Assembly: GCA_964036045.1 (NCBI GenBank)
Contig: OZ038379.1
Location: 76,837,992-76,901,991, forward strand
Direction: 5' to 3'
Origin: Eutreptiella sp. 'Long Island Sound 2002'
Taxonomy: Eukaryota; Euglenozoa; Euglenophyceae; Eutreptiales; Eutreptiaceae
DNA length: 64,000 bases
Shown here: positions 49,901 to 59,235 of the stretch, one piece after another
Layout of the letters: every line of letters begins with the position of its first letter
How positions within the stretch are numbered: position 1 is the stretch's first letter
Notes under the pieces: model-generated
The model's input: only the letters and a program-made list of their open reading frames with translations
Database searches by the model: none
What the model was told of the DNA's origin: nothing
Program-made: the position numbers and the translations under genes

Positions 49901-50003
49901 GTTTTTGAGCTACTTGGATGGCGGTTTGGAGCCACAGTGCCGCTGCAAGGACTTTTTAATCGCCTGCTCCTTGTTGCTTGCTGCTGGCTGCTGCTAAAAT
50001 GTG
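46991..50003 (+). repeat. Family A array, block VI: forward units
   Basis: A right-end fragment (46,991-47,083), then units at 47,103-47,689, 47,709-48,303, 48,323-48,896, 48,917-49,489 and a last unit from 49,510. The last is broken in its CTG tract near 49,997, where family B sequence (AACAAATTGACAGCTTGCAA) begins. Confidence 0.92.
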
Positions 50004-50518
50004 TTGAACAAATTGACAGCTTGCAAGAGGATGGTCAAACAAACACTGGTTTCCGTCATCAGACAAAGTTTGATTGCTGTGAGAAAGCCTACACGGAGAC
50101 CAAGGTACGTACATTACAAGGCGCTTGGATGCCATGAGAAAGCCTACATGGCAACAAAGGCACATATGGATTATATGGATTGCCCATTGTTGCGTGCCGC
50201 TTGCTACCACTGTGCGTGCTCTTGAAAAGTAACTCAAAAACACCTCCTTATCACCCTTAATGGACCACGTGAAGACACGGCGGTGTTGATGACGCCTTCT
50301 TCATAACTCAGAGCATGGTCAAACAAACAGTGGTGTTCTCTCATCGCACAAAGTCAATTAGTTTCATTGCCGTGAGAAAGCCTACACAGCGGCCCATGTA
50401 CGTACATTACAAGCCGCTTGAATGCCATGAGAAAGCCTACATGGCAACAAAGGCAAATATGGATCGCCAGGTGTTGCGTGCCACTTGCTACTACTGTGTG
50501 TGCTCTTGAGAACCAACT
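50004..50518 (+). repeat. Family B repeat, two copies with an A2 fragment between
   Basis: Each copy reads AGCATGGTCAAACAAACA, TCATCGCACAAAGTCAA, GAGAAAGCCTACAC, GTACGTACATTACAAG, CATGAGAAAGCCTACATGGC, AACAAAGGCA and ends near TGTGTGCTCTTGA. The copies are 50,004-50,225 and 50,311-50,518. About 80 bp of family A2 sequence lies between them. Inverted copies occur at 58,040-58,370, and a third direct copy at 57,148-57,310. Confidence 0.85.
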
Positions 50519-51639
50519 CAAAAACGACCATTTTTCACCCCAAATGGACCACGTAAAGACACCGCGGTGTGGAGGACACTTTGTTCATCACCTATTTGCA
50601 CTTATTTGATTGTGTAATCGTTGTGGAAGAAAAACGGCGTTGACTAGAATGGCCTACTGGACAAACCATCAATCGTCCTGAGTATTCAGGGTATCCTCCT
50701 CAAAATCGTCCTAAAAACGGCTCAAAAAAGCCCCTTTTTGGACACTACATCGGCCATAGAACAGGCTACACGGCTCAAAGCGGCACAGAACCTATTTGTC
50801 GTGGTGCCCGTTTGCTCCCCGGTTGTTTTGAGCTCCTTGGATGCCGGTTTTGCTTCTTCCTGTTGTTGCTTGCTAAAATGTGTTGCTCACCCTTGGACCC
50901 TAAGAAGGGGTGTAAAACCTCGACACGTTAAACCCAACTCAGTAATGAAGACTCACGACTGGGACCGAGCTGGGTCCTACTCTTGGTTACCGAGCTGGGT
51001 TTACCCTGTCGAGGTTTTACACCACCTTTTAGGGTCCAAGGATGAGCAACACGTTTTAGCAGCAGCAACAGCAAGCAGCAGCAGCAGCAGACGCAAGAAA
51101 ACTCCTTGCGGCGGCACCGTGGCTCAAAACCGGCATCCAAGTAGCTCAAAACGACCGCAAAGAAAAGGCGCATCACCACAAACAAGTTTTGTGCCGTTTC
51201 AAGCCGTCTAGCCCGTTCTACGGCCGTTTTAGTGTCCAAAAATGGCCGTTTTGGGGCTCTTTTCAGGACGATCGTCCTGAAAGTTCAGGACGATCGCCGG
51301 TACCTCAAGTGGGGGGTTTCAAAAGGGGCCTTTCTTCTTCCACAACGCTTGGGCTATCAAGGGAATGCAAATTGGTGTTCAATGAGGCGTGTTCCACAGG
51401 GTGATGCTTTGCGGTGATCCATTTTGGGTTGAAAAGGGGAGGATTTTCAACGGATTAGGCTGCTTTCGGGACGATGGTCATGAAGTCTCGCGACCCAGCG
51501 CCGGTGTCCCAACTAAGCATTTTTCATGAGGGCCTTTCGTCCTCCACGGGGATCGGACTATCAAAAGAATGCAAATGGGTGTTCAATACGACGGTTTGAC
51601 ACCGTGGTGCCTTGCGGTGGTCTGAATGGGAGGTTGAGA
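50519..51639. repeat. Family A, block VII: forward A2 half, reverse unit, degenerate tail
   Basis: A forward A2 sequence to about 50,943 (ending AACCCAACTCAGT), a spacer with CGAGCTGGGTCCTA, then a reverse unit from 50,989 whose interior is normal to about 51,300. After that the similarity fades (GGGACGATGGTCATGAAG, TGCAAATGGGTGTTCAATAC still visible) and stops at the 201-bp satellite. Confidence 0.8.
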
Positions 51640-52740
51640 GTTGGTTGCATGGGTGGCCTATGCGACTGCATGTGGCAAGTGTGCTTTACCTTGCCGCTCT
51701 GGGACGTGGTGTCAAGAATTCATGGCAACCATGGCTCATCGACTGCATGTGGCAAGTGTGCTTTACCTTGCCACTCTGGGATGTGGTGTCAAGAATTCAT
51801 TGCAACCATGGGTCATCGCATTGTGTGTGGCAAGTGTGTTTTGTCTTAACCACGTTCCAATGCGATGTTCAGAATTGCTTGCATGGGTGGCCTATGCGAC
51901 GCATGTGGCAAGTGTGCTTTACCTTGCCACTTCGGGATGTGGTGTCAAGAATTCATTGCAACCATGGCTCATCGCATTGTGTGTGGCAAGTGTGCTTTAT
52001 GTTAGCCACATTCCAATGCGATGTTCAGAATTGATTGCATGGGTGGCCTATCCGACCGCATGTGGCAAGTGTTCTTTACCTCGCCACTTTGGGATGTGAT
52101 GTCAAGAATTCATTCCAAGCAGGGCTCATCGCACAGTATGTGGCAAGTGTGCTTTACCTTAGCCACGTGCGAGTGCGATGTTCACCAATGGTTGCATGTG
52201 TGGCCTCTCCTTTTGAATGTGGCAAGTGTGCTTTACCTTTGCCACTTTACAGGTCATTGCATGTGGCAAGTGTTCTTTACCTCGCCACTTTGGGATGTGA
52301 TGTCAAGAATTCATTCCAAGCATGGCTCATCGCACTGTATGTGGCAAGTGTGCTTTACCTTAGCCACGTGCGAGTGCGATGTTCACCAATGGTTGCATGT
52401 GTGGCCTCTCCTTTTGAATGTGGCAAGTGTGCTTTACCTTTGCCACTTTACAGGTCATTGCATGTGGCAAGTGTTCTTTACCTCGCCACTTTGGGATGTG
52501 ATGTCAAGAATTCATTCCAAGCATGGCTCATCGCACTGTATGTGGCAAGTGTGCTTTACCTTAGCCACGTGCGAGTGCGATGTTCACCAATGGTTGCATG
52601 TGTGGCCTCTCCTTTTGAATGTGGGAAGTGTGCTTTACCTTTGCCACTTTATAGGTCATTGCATGTGGGGATTTACGTTCGCCACTTCGTTCAGAGATCA
52701 TTGCATTGGGCTCCTCTCCCTTTGCATGTGGCAAGCTAGT
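51640..52740 (+). repeat. Tandem repeat with 201-bp higher-order period and GTGGCAAG hairpin core
   Basis: The element TGTGGCAAGTGTGCTTTACC recurs about ten times. The right half forms a 201-bp higher-order unit (starts about 52,059, 52,260 and 52,461), while 51,640-52,058 has related shorter units with GTCAAGAATTCATTGCAACC and ATGGCTCATCGCA. In most units the core can fold: GTGGCAAG, a 10-base loop, CTTGCCAC. Because 201 is a multiple of three, two forward frames stay open for over 230 codons and read Trp/Cys/His-rich repeats. These lack any sign of being real proteins, although a coding relative exists at 53,532 (see the gene there). Confidence 0.92.
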
Positions 52741-52886
52741 GTGCCTTAGGTTAGCTTAGCCTTATAGCCACATATTGCAGTGGGACGTTGTAGCTTGTTG
52801 TCGTGAGCTGTCTTCCAGATACTTGGAATTTCTTTTTGTAGCCCATTGTTGTGGTCTTGTACTTCTTCAACAGCAATTATCAAGTC

Positions 52887-54032
52887 ATGCCTACACCCTC
52901 ACTTTCTTCACAAGATTGCCATGATGCAGCTCATCGTTGGGGGTGGAAGTGGGTAGATCAAGATAATCAAGAAATGCGAGCTCAGGCCATCATGCGTTGG
53001 GCTTGTGCGGCTTGCGGGGTGAACAACGATGTACGATTTGATAACATGAAAAAGTTTGGCCCGGGGAAGCATAGTTGTTCACCCTTTCCGCAACCACAAT
53101 CCTTAAGGTGTGAAGCAAAAGCCAAGGATACAACAAGAGCCAAGAATGGTCGCCCTACAATCAAGATCTTGGAGTGCAACCAACTTGCGGAAAAACATGG
53201 ATGTCATTGGATCGGTGTGGTTGTGGACAATATTGTGCACACGAATGAGTCTTTTATCACCGGCGTTAGCGTAATGGGATGGCAATGCAGTGGTTGTGCC
53301 ACCAATTTTCATCGCTCCTATAGCATGTTGAAGAGTCGAGGATTTGTTTGCCGTGTATGTCAAGCATCTAAATGCAACGAAAACAAGCAGCGGGCAGGAC
53401 AAGCGGGCTCCAAGGAGAACAAGCAGCGGGTGGCACAAGCGGGCTCCAAGGAGAACAAGCAGCGGGCAGGACAAGCGGGCTCCAAGGAGAACAAGCGGCG
53501 GGCAGGAGAAGCGGGCTCCAAGGAGAACAAGGTGGACTTTGTGAGGGCATGTTCACAGTGGGCAAGTGGGCTTTCCCTTGCCGCTGAACAAAGCATTGTC
53601 TGGGGTCAAGAAGCATGGATTGAACGTTTGTACAGGGTGGACTTTGTGGGGGGATGTTCAGAGTGGGCAAGTGGGCTTTCCCTTGCTGCCGAACAAAGCA
53701 TTGGCTGTGGGCGTAAGGCATGGATACCACGTTTGTACAAAGTGGACTTTGTGAGGGCATGTTCAAATTGGGCGAGTGGGCTTTCCCTTGCCGCTGAACA
53801 AGGCAGTGTCTGGGGTCAAGAAGCATGGATTGGACGTTTGTACGAGGTGGACTTTGTGAGGGCATGTTCAGATTGGGCAAGTGGGCTTTCCCTTGCTGCT
53901 GAACATAAGTTGCAATTTCACAAACTCACAAGTGGGGACAAGAAGTTTGGAAGTGCTACTATCCATGTGGTATGTGGTTTGGTGCAACCATCATACGTCA
54001 TGGGGCACAGTTTGGAAGAAACTCAACCATGA
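52887..54032 (+). CDS. Helitron-associated protein with two zinc-ribbon-like modules, basic repeat and 35-residue repeat
   Basis: 381 codons from the first ATG (52,887); a longer reading from a GTG at 52,851 is not needed in a eukaryote. Residues 10-64 (Trp/His-rich, WACAAC at 39-43, HSC at 62-64) and 96-158 (WQCSGC at 132-137, CRVC at 155-158) are two related zinc-ribbon-like modules, each with an aromatic GW or HW before an M-x-W-x-C core. Residues 164-215 are 12-residue basic repeats (ENKQRAGQAGSK). Residues 216-340 are 3.6 copies of a 35-residue repeat starting VDFVRACS (105-bp DNA period, starts 53,532, 53,637, 53,742, 53,847). The first module and the basic repeat match the frameshifted Helitron gene at 34,865. 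The DUF6570-like and replicase parts are missing: the repeat runs into unrelated sequence and the frame stops. It is probably a non-autonomous Helitron remnant or a domesticated N-terminal part; DNA or RNA binding is inferred from the zinc and basic modules. Confidence 0.65.
   Translation: MPTPSLSSQDCHDAAHRWGWKWVDQDNQEMRAQAIMRWACAACGVNNDVRFDNMKKFGPGKHSCSPFPQPQSLRCEAKAKDTTRAKNGRPTIKILECNQLAEKHGCHWIGVVVDNIVHTNESFITGVSVMGWQCSGCATNFHRSYSMLKSRGFVCRVCQASKCNENKQRAGQAGSKENKQRVAQAGSKENKQRAGQAGSKENKRRAGEAGSKENKVDFVRACSQWASGLSLAAEQSIVWGQEAWIERLYRVDFVGGCSEWASGLSLAAEQSIGCGRKAWIPRLYKVDFVRACSNWASGLSLAAEQGSVWGQEAWIGRLYEVDFVRACSDWASGLSLAAEHKLQFHKLTSGDKKFGSATIHVVCGLVQPSYVMGHSLEETQP
53532..53905 (+). repeat. 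105-bp coding tandem repeat inside the Helitron-associated gene
   Basis: Starts at 53,532, 53,637, 53,742 and 53,847 (partial); GTGGACTTTGTGAGGGCATG opens each. The inner segment GGGCAAGTGGGCTTTCCCTT, then GCCGCT, closely matches the satellite core at 51,640-52,740. The unit is a multiple of three, so the frame is kept. Confidence 0.95.
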
Positions 54033-54189
54033 AAAATGGGGATGTCTCAAGATATCTGGATTTACCAAATCTTGTGGTTTTGTGCCCGCAGCACGGAGGC
54101 TGGGCGGCAACAGGTGCTATGCTCTTGGCCAATGGGAAGCGCCGCCTCCGGTATACAAACGACCCATCGGAGTAGCATAGCACCTAAGA
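54033..54189 (+). other. Possible coding remnant downstream of the Helitron-associated gene
   Basis: One forward frame over 53,972-54,175 ends in LDLPNLVVLCPQHGG and AATGAMLLANGKRRL, which look protein-like. It may be a decayed downstream part of the same element. No family recognised. Confidence 0.25.
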
Positions 54190-54271
54190 CTGGGGGATTT
54201 ACTCTAGTTGGGGGAGTAGAGTTAGGTCAATATCACCTCATGGGCTGTATCCCGACATTGTAATGATTTTC
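54190..54271 (+). repeat. Left arm of an 80-bp inverted repeat pair (partner 57,077-57,150)
   Basis: TTACTCTAGTTGGGGGAGTA, GAGTTAGGT, then GGGCTGTATCCCGACATTGT and AATGATTTTCC. The same sequence in reverse complement lies at 57,077-57,150. A small hairpin (ACTCTA, 10-base loop, TAGAGT) lies at its outer end. Family A begins at once at 54,272. Confidence 0.85.
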
Positions 54272-56830
54272 CTGTTTACCCTGTCGAGGTTTTACACCAC
54301 CTTTTAGGGTCCAAGGATGAGCAACACGTTTTAGCAGCAACAACAGCAAACAGCAAACAGCAGCAGCAGCAGCAGCAGCAGCAGACGCAAGAAAAGTCCT
54401 TGCGGCGGCACCGTGGCTCAAAACCGGCATCCAAGTAGCTCAAAACGACCGGGGAGCAAAGGCGCATCACCACAAACAATTTTCGTGCCGTTTCGAGCCG
54501 TCTAGCCCATTGTATGGCCAATTTAGTGTCCAAAAATGGCCGTTTTGGGGCTCTTTTCAGGACGATCGTCCTGAAAGTTCAGGACGATCGTTGGTCTGCC
54601 ACGTAGGGGTTTCCGATGAGGGCCGTTGTTGTCTCATAGCGATTGGGCCACCAAAGGATGGCAAATGGGTGTTCATTAAGGCATGTACCATGCCGTGGTG
54701 CAACACGGTGGTCCATTTTGAGGTGAAAATGAGCCGTTTTTGAGCCGTTTTTCAGGACAATCGTCATTACCGTGGAAGCACGTCTAAAAAGTCGCAGTGT
54801 TTCTTCCACGCTCATTTCCATTGCGTTACACAAGACTAGGACCCAGCTCGGTCCTAGTTCGAGTCTTGATTAATGCATTGGAAATCACCGTGGAACAACG
54901 CCCGCTTGCTTGGCAGATGTTCCTCCACGGTCAGGACGATCGTCCTGAAAGATGGCTCAAAAAAGGCTTCTTTTCACCTCGAAATAGCCCACCCCGTGGC
55001 ACCACGGCATGGCACACGCCTTATTCTCCACCCATTTGCATTCCTTTGATGGCCCAATCGCTATGGAAGAGCAACGCCCCTCATTGGAAACACCTACGCG
55101 GTAGACCAACGATCGTCCTGAGTTTTCAGGACGATCGTCTTGAAAATGGCCCACAAATGGCCATTTTTGGAACCTAAATCGGCCGTAGAACGGGCTAGAC
55201 GGCTCAAAATGCAACCAAATTTGGTTGTGGTGATGCGTGTTTGCTTCCCGGTCGTTTCGAGCTACTTGTATGCCGGTTTGAGCCACGGTGTGGTCGGAAG
55301 CACTTTTGGACCGACTGTTGCTGCTTGCTGCTGCTTGCTGCTGGGTCCTAGTCTTGGTTACCGAGCTAGGTTTACCTTGTCGAGGTTTTACACCACCTTT
55401 TAAGGGCCAAGGGTGAGCAACACGTTTTAGCAGCAGCAAGCAGCAAGCAGCAGCAAGCAGCAGCAGCAAGCAGGCGCATAAAAAGTCCTTGCGACCACAC
55501 CGCGGCTCAAAACCGGCAGCCAAGTAGCTCAAAATGACCGGGGAGCCAAGGCGCATCACCACAATCAAGTTCCGTTGCGTTTGGAGCCGTCCAGCCCATT
55601 CTACGGCCGATTTAGTGTCCAAAAATGGCCGTTTTGGGGTTGTTTTCGGCCGTTTTTAGGACGATCGTCCTGAAAAGTCAGGACGATCGCCGCTACGGCA
55701 AGCAGGTGTTTCCGATGAGGGCCGTTGTTCTTTCATGGCGATTGGGCTATTAAAGGATGGCAAATGCGTGTGTAATAAGGCGTGTACCACGCCGTGGTGC
55801 CACGCGGTGGTCCAATTTCAGGTGAAAATGAGCCGTTTTCCAGCCGCGTTTCAGGACAATCGCCGTCACCATGGAGGCAAATCTCTAAAGCAAGCGGTCT
55901 TTCTTCAACAGTGATTTCCCATGCGTTACGCAAGACTAGGACCCAGCTCGGTCCTAGTTCGAGTCTTGATTACCGAGCTGGGTTTACCCTGTCGAGGTTT
56001 TACACCACCTTTTAGGGTCCAAGGATGAGCTACACGTTTTAGCAAGCAGCAAGCAGCAGCAACAAGCAGACGGTTAAAAAGTCCTTGCGACCCCAGTGCG
56101 GCTCTAAACCGGCGTTCAAGTAGCTCAAAACGACCTGGGGGCCAAGGCGCATCACCAGAACCAAATTTCGTTGCATTTCGAGCCGTCTAGCCCGTTCTGC
56201 GGCCGATTTAGTGTCCAAAAATGGCCGTCTTTGGGCTGTTTTCGCTGTTTTCAGGACGATCGTCGTGAAAGTTCAGGACGATCGTCCTGAAAGTTTAGGA
56301 ATTCGCCGCTACGGCAAGCAGGTGTTTTCGATGAGGGCCGTTGCTCGTTCATGGCGATTGGGCTATCAAAGGATGGCAAATGGGTGTTCAGTAAGGCGTG
56401 TACCACGCCGTGGTGCCACGCGGTGGTCCATTTTGAGGTGAAAATGAGCCGTTGTCCAGCCGTGTTTCAGGACAATCGCCGTAACGATGGAGGCACATCT
56501 CTAAAGCATTTCCCATTTCGGTGATTTCCCATGCGTTATGCAAGACTAGGATCCAGCTCGGTCCTAGTTCGAGTCTTGATTAACTCATTGGAAATCACCG
56601 TGGAAGAAAGACCAATTGCTTTGCAGATGTTCCTCCACGCTGAGGACTGTCGTCGAGAAACGTGGCTCAAAAACGGCTTGTTTTCACCTTGAAATCGTCC
56701 ACCCCGTGGCACCACGGCATGGCACACGCCTTATTCCCCACCCATTTCCATTCCTTTGACGGCCCAATTCCTATGGAAGAACATTGGCCCTCATTGGAAC
56801 CACCTACGCGGCAGACCAACGCATAACACA
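54272..56830. repeat. Family A, block VIII: units in alternating orientation
   Basis: Reverse unit lacking its first bases (54,272-54,852), then a forward unit lacking its start (54,872 to about 55,343), two full reverse units (55,360-55,952 and 55,972-56,562) and a forward left part (56,582-56,830). Both reverse-to-forward joints fall at the same place: the spacer ending GAGTCTTGATTAA, followed by GCATTGGAAATCACC or CTCATTGGAAATCACC. Confidence 0.92.
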
Positions 56831-57076
56831 ACGCATAACGCATGCGAAACGCTTGTACGCTATGCTCCGTGGGAGTGGTTATGAGTCCCTAGTGGAAAAT
56901 GTTTAAAAAAAGATCGGTGTCAAATTTAGAACGTGGTAAGGTGCCGGAAAAGACATTCATATACATTGAGTGCCCAATGACATGGCAAGAGAAAGCCTAC
57001 TTGCCATGCTTTGTGGCAACTTTGTCATTGTGGACCAAAGTATAACATGGTCGGGCACACAAACGTGCACGAAGAA
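56831..57076. other. Unassigned sequence inside the inverted-repeat pair
   Basis: Begins with three short repeats of ACGCATAAC. No coding or RNA feature recognised. Confidence 0.4.
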
Positions 57077-57150
57077 TTGGAAAATCATTACAATGTCGGG
57101 ATACAGCCCATAAGGTCACGATAACCTAACTCTACTCCCCCGACTAGAGT
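57077..57150 (-). repeat. Right arm of the inverted repeat pair
   Basis: GGAAAATCATTACAATGTCG, GGATACAGCCCAT, CCTAACTCTACTCCCCC, GACTAGAGTAAT: the reverse complement of 54,190-54,271 with a diverged middle (about 10 bp). Family B starts right after it (ACAGCTAGCAAGAGCATGGT). Confidence 0.85.
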
Positions 57151-57310
57151 AATTACAGCTAGCAAGAGCATGGTCACACAAAAATTGGTGTTCCCTCATC
57201 GGACAACGTCAACTAGTTGGATTGCCGTGAGAAAACCTACACGGCAGCCAACATACGTACATAGCAAGCCGCTTGGATGCCATGAGAAAGCCCACATGGC
57301 AACAAAGGCA
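57148..57310 (+). repeat. Family B repeat, third direct copy
   Basis: Shares AGCAAGAGCATGGTCA, CCGTGAGAAAACCTACACGG, GTACATAGCAAGCCGCTTGG and ATGAGAAAGCCCACATGGC with the copies at 50.0-50.5 kb. Confidence 0.85.
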
Positions 57311-58035
57311 ACAGCAAGCAGCAGCGGCAACAAGCGATTAAAAAGTCTTTGCGAAGACACTGTGCCTCAAAAGCGGCATCCAAGTAGCTCAAAACTACCA
57401 GAGAGCAAAGGCGCACCACCACAATTAGGTTCCGTGCCGTTTGGAGCCGTCTAGCCCTTTCTATGGCCGATTTAGTGTCCAAAACGGGATGTTTTTGAGC
57501 CGTTTTTAGGACGGGCGTCTTCCACACCACGGTGTCTTCACCTGGTCCATTTGGGGTGAAAAATGGGCGCTTTAGAGTTAGTGTTCAAGAGTAGGCAGCA
57601 CACAGCCACATGCGCTCCAAAAGTCCTTGCAACAACACCGTGGCTCAAAGCCGGTATCCACGTAGCTCCAAACAACCGGGGAGCAAACGCGCACCACCGT
57701 AAACAGATTCCGTGCCATTTTCAACTTTCTAGCTCGTTCTATGGCTGATTTGGTGTCCAAAAAATGGCCGTTTTTGAACTTTTTTCACGACGACCGTCCT
57801 GAAAACTCAGGACGAGCGTTGGCTTTTCTAATATTAATTTATAGGCTATTCCCGTCAACACCGTTTTTCTTCCACAACGATTACACAATCAAGTGATTGC
57901 AAATGGGTGATGAAGAAGGAGTCTTCCACACCGCGGTGTGTTCACGTGGTCCATTTGGGGTGAAAAATAGTCGTTTTTGAGTTAGTACTCAAGAGCACAC
58001 ACAAGAACAGCAAGCAGCACACTACAATTGGCGAT
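57311..58035 (-). repeat. Family A, block IX: reverse A2 fragments
   Basis: Two truncated reverse pieces joined near 57,510. Each has the CAGCAAG tract or its remnant, TCCAAGTAGCTCAAAAC, CCAAAAAATGGCCG-type core and the A2 end with CACACCGCGGTGTGTTCAC. The last runs into inverted family B. Confidence 0.82.
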
Positions 58036-58600
58036 CCATATGTGCTCTTGTTGCCATGTAAGCTTTCTCATGGCATCCAAGTGGCTTGTTATGTACGTAC
58101 CTTGGTTGCCGTGTAGGCATTTCTCACGGCAAGCAAACTAGTTGACTTTGTCCGATGAGGAAACACCATTGTTTCGTTGACCATGCTCTTGCTAGCTGTC
58201 AATTTGTTCATGTTTTAGACGCTCTGTCCCTTTTTTTGTTGCCATTGCCGTGTAGGCTTGCTCACGCCAATCAAACTAAATGACTTTGTCGATTATCGGA
58301 ACACCAGTGTGTGTGTATGACCATGCTCTTGTTGCTTGTCATTTTGTGCCACTTTTTAGACGCTTAGTCGCTATTTTGGTTGCCATTGCATGAGTGTTTG
58401 CACGTGGCAAGTGTGCTTTACTGCAACCACTTTAAGTAGTGGAATTTTCTGTTCATGAAGGCTTTTTTGGTTATCATTTGTGCCCGTTCGTCACAACTGT
58501 CCATTCGTTGAGTTCACTTGCTCCATATGTGCCTTTGTTGCCGTGTGGACTTTCTCGTGGCATTAAAGGATGCTTGTTATGTTATATTCCCCTCCTTGGC
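58036..58600 (-). repeat. Family B repeat, inverted copies, with one satellite-core relative
   Basis: 58,040-58,215 is a good inverted family B copy (TTTCTCATGGCATCCAAGTG, GTACGTACC, TGACCATGCTCTTGCTAGCT). 58,230-58,370 is a diverged second copy and 58,535-58,590 a fragment. At about 58,402 the segment GTGGCAAGTGTGCTTTACTG matches the satellite core at 51.6-52.7 kb. Confidence 0.8.
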
Positions 58601-59235
58601 ATAGACCAATTGTGGTAGTCCGACAATGCCTTCGAGGCTCGTGATGTAATCCTTTTGAAGCTTGTGGAGCGCCGTGCCGACATGTAGGACCCATCTAAGT
58701 GGAACAAGGCAATTTCTACAAGGTGAGGAGGCCTGTCAATGAAAGACTGCGCTACAGCGCGTTAGCGACGACAATTTGCCATAGGAGGGTCGGTTGGAGA
58801 CACCTTCGTCTCACCACAAAAGAAAACAGCTCGGTGGTTGATTCGCTCAATTTGCAAAGAGACTTTGGTACGTCTCCACGTCAAAGTCCTCATTTGGCAG
58901 CCTACCCTGCCGCCTTGTAATCTGCAGGTTGAACTTGAGCTTTATTAGTGGCACTTTGACCATCTGTTTGCGTACCCAAATTGCCCGATTCGCCTCCGTG
59001 GCAGTGCACCGCACCTTGGAGCCGGTGTCTGCTTTCTCTGTGGTTGTAGTGGATGCTTGGCTCCGCGCTTGGCTTGCATTGACAGCTTGTGACAAGTAGG
59101 CAGGCTCTCCCCTTACGCAAATTGACTGCCGTCTAGTGTCCCTCACATGGTGGTCTCACAAAGGGGCAGTAAGAGAGTCTCAACAGAACGCTTCGCCATC
59201 ACAAGCAGTTCAGGACTGATTGCGTCAAGACGAAC
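58601..59235. other. Unassigned interval with a minus-strand open frame
   Basis: A minus-strand open frame spans 58,847-59,146 (about 99 codons: basic, with Thr/Ala-rich N-terminal half and LIKLKFNLQITRRQGRL). It could be a further exon of the frame at 59,236-59,784, but no clear splice sites connect them. Confidence 0.25.

Noticed and set aside
52021-52749. Trp/Cys/His-rich proteins of about 240 residues in the 201-bp satellite
   Set aside because: Two frames are open at once because the unit length is a multiple of three; neither has ordinary sequence at its ends.
54190-57160. Classic Helitron 3' end (hairpin followed by CTAG at 57,157)
   Set aside because: The CTAG after the right hairpin belongs to family B, which has the same CTAG in the inverted copy at 58,190 without the hairpin. 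The left arm has no CTAG, so the terminus cannot be assigned.
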